From Calliopum simillimum (Eukaryota > Arthropoda > Insecta > Diptera > Lauxaniidae): a DNA stretch of 64,000 nucleotides. The stretch covers positions 37,265,948 through 37,329,947 of the forward strand of contig OX638370.1 of NCBI GenBank assembly GCA_951812925.1, read 5' to 3'. The translations under genes were made by a program, and so were the position numbers. The number at the start of each line of letters is the position of its first letter. Positions within the stretch are counted from its first letter, which is position 1. The notes under the pieces are model-generated. The model had not been told where the DNA came from. It ran no database searches and worked only from the letters and a program-made list of their open reading frames with translations. Below are positions 58,766 through 64,000 of the stretch, in pieces.

Positions 58766-59299
58766 TTTATCTTTAGGAAATAGTTCAGGTTTTGTACATA
58801 ATCAGTCAAATAGTCAAATAAAAACATCTTCCTCCACTGCATTCTCATCAACAACCACAACAACATCAACAACAAAATCCTCAAATAACAACAACAACAA
58901 TTACAACAGAAACAATTCTACATCATACTCTGTAACAACAACAGCAGCAGCAACACCAGCGTCGTTGCGTTCATTGGCGCCAAATAAATCAACACTTTTT
59001 GGTGGTGGCAATAGTGGTAGCGCTTCCAATATTGCCGCTACAGATAGCAACAGTAATAGTAATATCAGCAGCAGCGGCGGCGGCGTCAGCGTTAAGAATA
59101 AAAGCAACAATTCAAAAATAGCACCAATTGTTTTAGTTGGTGTTGGCATTGGTAATAAATCGCCACCGCTTGGCATTAAACCAGCGCCAAACCATGGCAA
59201 ACCAAATTTTGCACCAAAACCACCAGGACTACAACAGATAATAGCTAACAATGGCCAAAGGCCAGCAGTGGCAAGACATCATAGTATGAAATCACCAAG
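58766..59299 (+). CDS. Vrp1: Vrp1 coding exon 5: long Ser/Thr/Asn- and Pro-rich exon
   Basis: Acceptor TATTCCAACAG, donor GGTATTGA at 59300; 534 bases, entered with the third base of a codon and left in phase 2. It encodes S/T/N runs (a TTTTTS run and six Asn), a Gly/Ser stretch, then a Lys/Pro-rich part (GNKSPPLGIKPAPNHGKPNF, then APKPPGLQQ) and a basic end RHHSMKSPR. The KPAP and PKPP motifs are potential SH3 ligands, as in WIP (inference). The frame stays open for 178 codons through highly repetitive CAA/ACA sequence. The opposite-strand open frame at 58901-59251 is a shadow. Confidence 0.88.
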
Positions 59300-59695
59300 G
59301 TATTGAACATTTTTGAAGCAAAACAAACAGTCTAACCATCCACCCTGCAATTATACGTATGGTGCACATAACAAGCAAAAAAATAAAACAAATGCGTGCA
59401 CAATTAATTTAAAAATATAAAAAATTCATCAATGCATTTCCACAATATAAAACTCAAAATAATTGCTCCAGCTTCGCTTTATTTATTTAAAATCGCTTAA
59501 AAGAAATAGCTTAACTTAAAATAGGTTGATTAATGCTTAAACATTTTTTGTATATTTTCTTTTTCTATTTAAATTTTGGTTTCGGTTTTAAAAATAAGTT
59601 CAAAAGTAAATCCATATACATTAAACAGCTTTAAAGAATATAATGCTATCGAAGACTTAAAAATGTTTAACAAAAAAAAACCCACTCTTTCCTAG

Positions 59696-59832
59696 ATCGC
59701 CACCCATTGCACCACCAGGTGGGCCAGTTTTTCCTACAACGCAAACATTCGGCACAATGCGTACACCGTTGCAACTATGTCAGTCCCAGGAGGCCATAAG
59801 CAACTTACGTACAGCGCCATGTGCGCCGATTG
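59696..59832 (+). CDS. Vrp1: Vrp1 coding exon 6: Pro-rich short exon
   Basis: Too short to show up as a long open frame. The acceptor TTTCCTAG joins AG|A (Arg) to give R-SPPIAPPGGPVFPTTQTF, then TMRTPLQLCQSQEAISNLR and APCAPIG. The donor GTAAGT at 59833 leaves phase 1. It joins exon 5 and exon 7 without breaking the frame, which is the main support. The 396-bp intron before it shows nothing beyond AT-rich sequence. Confidence 0.82.
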
Positions 59833-59863
59833 GTAAGTTTAGTTTTTAAGAATTTTTTTGGCT

Positions 59864-60391
59864 TTAGGAAATAATGTCCAAAAAAACGAAATAACGCCCA
59901 AAATAAAAAGGGAATAACGCCCAAAACCAATAAAACGAAACAATGCCCAAATTATTTTCATTTAAATAATTTTTCGGCGTTATTTCCAAATTGATTGCCC
60001 AAATTTACATACATATATGAAAATAGCTTGGACGTAATTTTGTTTTTTTAATTTTTTGGTCCTTATTTCTTTTTTGTTTTAGGCGCTATTGTGTATTTTT
60101 TAACGAAATAACCGCCAAAAATAAACCAAACTAACGCCCAATGAAATAACGACCAAATTAATTTCATTTAGTAAATTTGTACGATAATCATTTTTGAAAT
60201 AACGCTCAAAATTTGGACTTTATTTCGTTTTTAATATGAAAGTTATTTCATTAAAAAAAAAACTAAATAACGCCAAAATCAAGAAACGAAACAACTTCAA
60301 ATTCTTTTCATATAAATAAATTTTCGGCGTTATTTCCAAAATGACTATCTTCCAAACTTCTATTAAATAATTTGGGCGTTATTTCCTAACG
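59864..60391 (+). repeat. Intronic element built of GAAATAACGCCCAAA motifs
   Basis: Almost the whole of the 668-bp intron between exons 6 and 7. The motif GAAATAACGCCCAAA and variants recur many times in both orientations (e.g. ACGAAATAACGCCCAAA near 59884; CGGCGTTATTTCC near 59973 and 60326; GGGCGTTATTTCCTA near 60374). The ends are inverted: TAGGAAATAATGTCC at the left, GGGCGTTATTTCCTA at the right. It could be a degenerated palindromic MITE or an expanded short repeat. Confidence 0.7.
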
Positions 60392-60500
60392 CAAATTTTT
60401 TTTACAAAATGAGATTTAACTAAACTAATCCCGGTTAGAAAAATTTTATTTGAAATAATTTGTTTTAAAATGCCATTTACTTCTCTTTCTCTTCTCTAAG

Positions 60501-60967
60501 GTCGTCCCACTGTGGCTCCACCAAAACCACCAACAGCCAAACCGCCACCACCACCAACACCGGCACGCAGTATATCAAATACAAATCTGCAAAATTTAGC
60601 ACAGAATTCTTCCTCTTCTCCGCCACTTTGTAGTGCTGTAAATACAGCGCTCATATCATCCGCCAATACAGTATCCACACCACCACCACCTGCACAACCA
60701 CCATCAACATCTTCATCATCGAGCAGTGTATCTACTTTACGCGATCAATTTAGAGGTGCAGCAGTAGCAACACCGCCACCACCACCTTCAGCTGCCAGTG
60801 TTCAATTTGTTGGCAGTCCTGTAAGCAATAAATCATTATCGGGTACGATGGGACGTGAAAAAGCACCAGCGCCTATTATACTAAATGGTGGGCCAATAAA
60901 TGCGCCACCATTGCCACCACATCGTACATGTCCTGCACCACCGCCGCCATTAAGACAAACAAGCAAT
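60501..60967 (+). CDS. Vrp1: Vrp1 coding exon 7: proline-rich repeats; gene continues beyond the window
   Basis: The acceptor is TTCTCTAAG, with split codon G|GT; the donor GTAAGT at 60968 is phase 0. The exon encodes repeated proline-rich, profilin/SH3-type tracts (PKPPTAKPPPPPTPAR, PPPPAQPP, TPPPPPSA, PPLPPHRTCPAPPPPLRQ) and the conserved-looking TLRDQFRG segment. Verprolins end in a conserved WASP-binding region with aromatic/basic motifs; I find no exon for it before 64000, so the 3' end of the gene lies outside the window after an intron of at least 3 kb. The minus-strand frame at 60496-60678 is a shadow. Confidence 0.88.
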
Positions 60968-61080
60968 GTAAGTGCAATTGAAATCTGTTATCTATTTATA
61001 AATAGGCAAACGAAATCGGTTCAGTCCCTGTTTCTATACCTAAATCTCAACCGATTTGCTTGATTTTTGTTTTGTTGGGA

Positions 61081-61400
61081 AGGTTGTGAGGAGGAGCAAA
61101 AACGCTCTCACGGCTAAATCACTGCATCGGTTTTTACGAAATTTGGTGTAGAGATAGAGTAAGCACTAAGGAACAATAAAATTACCATTATGTTTTTAGT
61201 GCGCGGTACCACGCCTCAAAATGGAAACAATTCTCACGGCTAAGGCACTGCATCGATTTTTATGAAATTTGGTATGGAGATAGAGTTAGCACTAAGGAAC
61301 AATAAAGTGACCATTATGTTCTTCAGCCGGCGGTGCTACGCCCCTAAATTGAAAAAACGCTCTTATATCTAAACCACTGCATCGATTTATTTGAGGGGGT
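61081..61400. repeat. Three tandem ~120-bp units in the last Vrp1 intron
   Basis: Three diverged units, each with (A)AACGCTCTCACGGCTAA-like sequence, CACTGCATCGATTTTTATGA, GAGATAGAGT-AGCACTAAGG, ACCATTATGTT and a GC-rich GCGGTACCACGCC block (61200, 61330). The last unit is truncated. This resembles the internal units of dispersed repeats elsewhere in fly genomes (CCACGCC boxes) but differs from the DINE-like units in this window. Confidence 0.7.
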
Positions 61401-62095
61401 TAACACTAAAAACACTATTAAGTCGAACTAAAGTGGTCGAATGTCGGCCACAAGGCGAACACTAGTTATTATTATTAACTAACATGTTCAAACGAAAATT
61501 TCATGTAAAAAAAGATGTTTATAAGCAACACTTCTTTCCTTAGAGCGAAATTTATAGAACGATGATGAATTTTTTTTTTTTTTTTTTTTGAAAATGTACT
61601 TTAGCGACCTTTGCCTAAAGCCAAAATTATACCGAACTTTAAAAATAGAAATAAAATCCTTTTTCTAGTTGAAGTCTTTTTCTAAATGCATACAAATTTA
61701 CACTTTTTGAATTGCCATTTATTATCTTTTAAAATGAGCACGTTGTTCACACAAAAGAAGCACAAAAGAAAACAAATGTTAATGTGAAAAACACATTAAG
61801 GATATTTTCCGGAACATCCTCATAATAACAATAAATGCTCGTAAATTTAAACTACTTCCAAACGAGCATGGTAGACAACTTAGCGCCACCTTGTCTCTCT
61901 GCAATTGTAGATGTTGTTACTCTCTGCATGGTCTTTTGCTATTTTCAACTTTTCAATGCAAATTGATGGTGGTTGTTTTCCCTGTATAAAATATAGGGCA
62001 ATACTTATTGCGTTATGTCTGCCTCCTGTTGATATGTTTAAATTACACAGAGACACAAAATATGTATAATATGTTGGCTCTTGAATTTGTTTTAT
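61401..62095. other. Intronic sequence, nothing recognised
   Basis: Between the tandem units and palindrome P2: a poly-T run at 61570-61588 and otherwise AT-rich sequence. No exon with verprolin character seen. Confidence 0.5.
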
Positions 62096-63072
62096 CACGG
62101 TGCTTGTGGGAGAATTTAAATCAAATTTTGATGTACCTCGGATTTTTTTGTATATTCTTATTATAGATGTCAATAGAAGTTATTCTATGCAAAAAATAAA
62201 ATTATAGAGGTGGCGCTTTTTTAAAGATAATCCCTTTTCCAATTGGGGCATTTTCCCATACAAAAAAATAAAATTTTTTTTTTTAACTACATTAAACAAA
62301 AATCAAAATAATCACATTCGATGTGTTTTGCGATGCTACACGCGAATCCGACCTCAGAATTGCTCTATCGTGTATAGTTTCTGAGATATTCTAATCTAAA
62401 AGCCGAAAAAAGTCGTTATTTGCCATGTTTTGAACATGTTTAAAATGTGAAAGAAATTTTAATTTCGTTAAATCTGGTAAACAACTTTGAAGTCCTGATC
62501 TTTAAAACCTAATTTAAATTATGTTGGTATCTTTTTTTTCGTCAAAGATATCCTAACCTAAAAAGACACAAAAGTGCAAAAAACCCGTTTAGCCAATATT
62601 TCGGTCTACGATATCTCTTAGAAGCATGAAGATATAAACATAATTTAAATTAGATTTTAAAGGAAAAGATCATGACTTTCAAGTATTTTAACCACATTTA
62701 ACGAATAAATGATATGTTACATAGTTATATAGCTTCAAAGCATGGCAAAAAACGACTTTTTTCGGCTTTTAGATTAGAATATCTCAGAAACTATACACGA
62801 TAGAGCAATTCTGAGGTCGGATTCGCGTGTAGCGTCGCAAAACACATCGAATGTGATTATTTTGATTTTTGTTTAATGTAGTTAAAAAAAAAACTTTTAT
62901 TTTTTTGTATGGGAAAATGCCCCAATTGGAAAAGGGATTATCTTTAAAAAAGCGCCACCTCTATAATTTTATTTTTTGCATAGAATAACTTCTATTGACA
63001 TCTATAATAAGAATATACAAAAAAATCCGAGGTACTTAAAAATTTGATTTAAATTCTCCCACAAGCACCGTG
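62096..63072. mobile_element. Fold-back palindromic element P2 (CACGGTG ends, TTAT target duplication)
   Basis: Inverted repeat from CACGGTGCTTGTGGGAG (62096) to CTCCCACAAGCACCGTG (63072). Flanks are TTAT on both sides, a 4-bp target duplication. The arms carry CCAATTGGGGCATTTTCCC and GAATTGCTCTATCGTGTATAG blocks, the same core as the palindrome at 25604-26987. The left arm is shorter: near 62430 it jumps straight into sequence matching the right arm of P1, so about 300 bp of the left arm is missing. It lies in the last Vrp1 intron. No coding frame inside. Confidence 0.8.
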
Positions 63073-63880
63073 TTATATGACGATGGTCTTCTGCATATCT
63101 TATAAAAATTCAGATTTTGAGAAAGGAGTTTTTGTGATATAATAACCAAATTATATGATTAAAATTTGCGGAATTTTTTAAAATAATTCATATAAATACT
63201 GTCATATATGTATATATGATGTAAATGGATCGATAATCTGGCCAAAAAGTCCATGTGTTAAAAATAAGAAAGTTCAAGAAGATCACAAAACGTTGGAAAT
63301 TACCTTAAGAAGATCCAAAGAAAAATTAAGATTATCCCAAAATGAAATGTTATATTTGTTAGAGCGATATGGAATCAAGACAATCTACAAAACTATTGCT
63401 TAAAGTTATTTTTAAAAATTTTTTAATGCAACCTTGGTATCGCAATCATCTTTTGATTTGATTGTTGATTTTGGATTCTTCCTTTCAAGTTTGTCATAAT
63501 GAAGTAAATATATATATAGTAAATATGTGTAAAAGATCCCTCTATTTAAATCACTGTCTAAAACTATGCAAAATATTTCACAGTTTTGTCCATCCGGCTT
63601 TGATTGAAGTTCTTTAAAGACCCAACAGAAAATTTCGATGCAAGATGCAATAGCGATGCGCGTTCTTCTCTCATCTAAAGAGCTGATTTGATGCGCATGT
63701 TTTCTGCGCTATAGGTAGGCAATAGGCAGCTTTATTTTTTGTTTGCTTTTTTTTAAATATTTTTTATTGTCATCCAAAAAGTATCCAAAGAGCATTTCTG
63801 GTAGCGAGAACGAAGCGTTTTCGGTCACGTATTTACACACAAAACAAAATAAGTCAATAAGTCGGCTTCGTAAGAGCGCA
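63073..63880. other. Intronic or unassigned sequence, nothing recognised
   Basis: AT-rich, no long frame. I looked for the verprolin C-terminal WASP-binding exon and did not find it. GATGCGCGTTC near 63656 and GCGCTATAGG near 63707 are the only less AT-rich spots. Confidence 0.45.
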
Positions 63881-63881
63881 A

Positions 63882-63957
63882 GGATGGAGCAGTGGCCTAG
63901 CGACTGACACTGCTTTAGAGTTGTACCAACCTAGACTTCCTCGGTTCAACTCCAAGA
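63882..63957 (+). other. tRNA-like module T6
   Basis: GGAGCAGTGGCCTAGCGACTG carries a consensus-like A box (TGGCCTAGCGA), and CCTCGGTTCAACTCC matches the B-box consensus GGTTCAANTCC. The A-to-B distance is that of a tRNA. The acceptor 3' side does not pair well with the 5' side, so function is doubtful; it may be a tRNA-derived repeat. It lies at the window edge, so the context cannot be read. Confidence 0.5.
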
Positions 63958-64000
63958 TAACACTATAACACAGACAGTCTTAAAGGTTCAATGTTTAATG

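Noticed and set aside
58901..59251. 116-codon minus-strand frame
   Set aside because: Shadow of Vrp1 exon 5 (antisense of CAA/GGC repeats gives Leu/Pro runs).
60496..60678. 60-codon minus-strand frame
   Set aside because: Antisense shadow of the proline-rich Vrp1 exon 7.
61401..64000. Vrp1 C-terminal exon
   Set aside because: I searched for a proline-rich or aromatic/basic WASP-binding coding stretch between splice signals and found none.

Overview
This is a eukaryotic, AT-rich window from a higher fly (Diptera, probably Brachycera). I infer this from one spliced fly-type gene, DD34D mariner elements, a LINE, and DINE/INE-1-like dispersed repeats that carry a CCAG/CAGA microsatellite and a short 3' hairpin. 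I see no prokaryotic or viral gene organisation and no CRISPR array.

The only host gene I can support is the 5' and middle part of verprolin / WASP-interacting protein (Vrp1 in Drosophila) on the + strand. Seven coding exons (51877-52074, 52160-52364, 52428-52705, 56642-56844, 58766-59299, 59696-59832, 60501-60967) join in phase across GT-AG introns. Together they give 2,022 coding bases, or 674 codons. The protein starts with a polyproline stretch and an actin-binding WH2 motif, then has a second verprolin-type segment, then Ser/Asn-rich and Pro-rich low-complexity sequence. The C-terminal WASP-binding exon or exons must lie past 64000. A CpG-richer block near 45.0-45.6 kb, followed by a good splice donor, is a candidate promoter and non-coding first exon.

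Region by region. 0-11 kb: inverted-repeat MITEs, a broken IS630/Tc1/mariner transposase end (891-1625, minus), three DINE-like copies or fragments, and tandem repeats. 11-21 kb: a hairpin MITE, a deleted mariner (13236-14063) nested inside a ~420-bp repeat, a 5'-truncated LINE with an almost open reverse transcriptase frame (15843-17393), and a full-length but broken mariner (19128-20444). 21-31 kb: a perfect-ended 230-bp MITE, a TIR element carrying a tRNA-like module, a cluster of a repeated 14-mer, a 1.38-kb fold-back palindrome (25604-26987), and another palindrome at 30 kb. 31-45 kb: further copies of the ~420-bp repeat, a ~156-bp tandem array (35.15-36.0 kb), and LINE remnants (37.8-39.6 kb). 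45-64 kb: the Vrp1 locus, whose introns hold several hairpin-forming elements, including a second fold-back palindrome (62096-63072) that shares its core and its CACGGTG ends with the one at 25.6 kb.

The most interesting points are: the two related fold-back palindromes with 4-bp target duplications; tRNA-like modules sitting inside elements with terminal inverted repeats; an element-in-element nest at 49.6-50.5 kb joined to a 170-bp tandem duplication; and the seven-copy ~420-bp family. All family assignments come from reading the sequence; no database search was possible.
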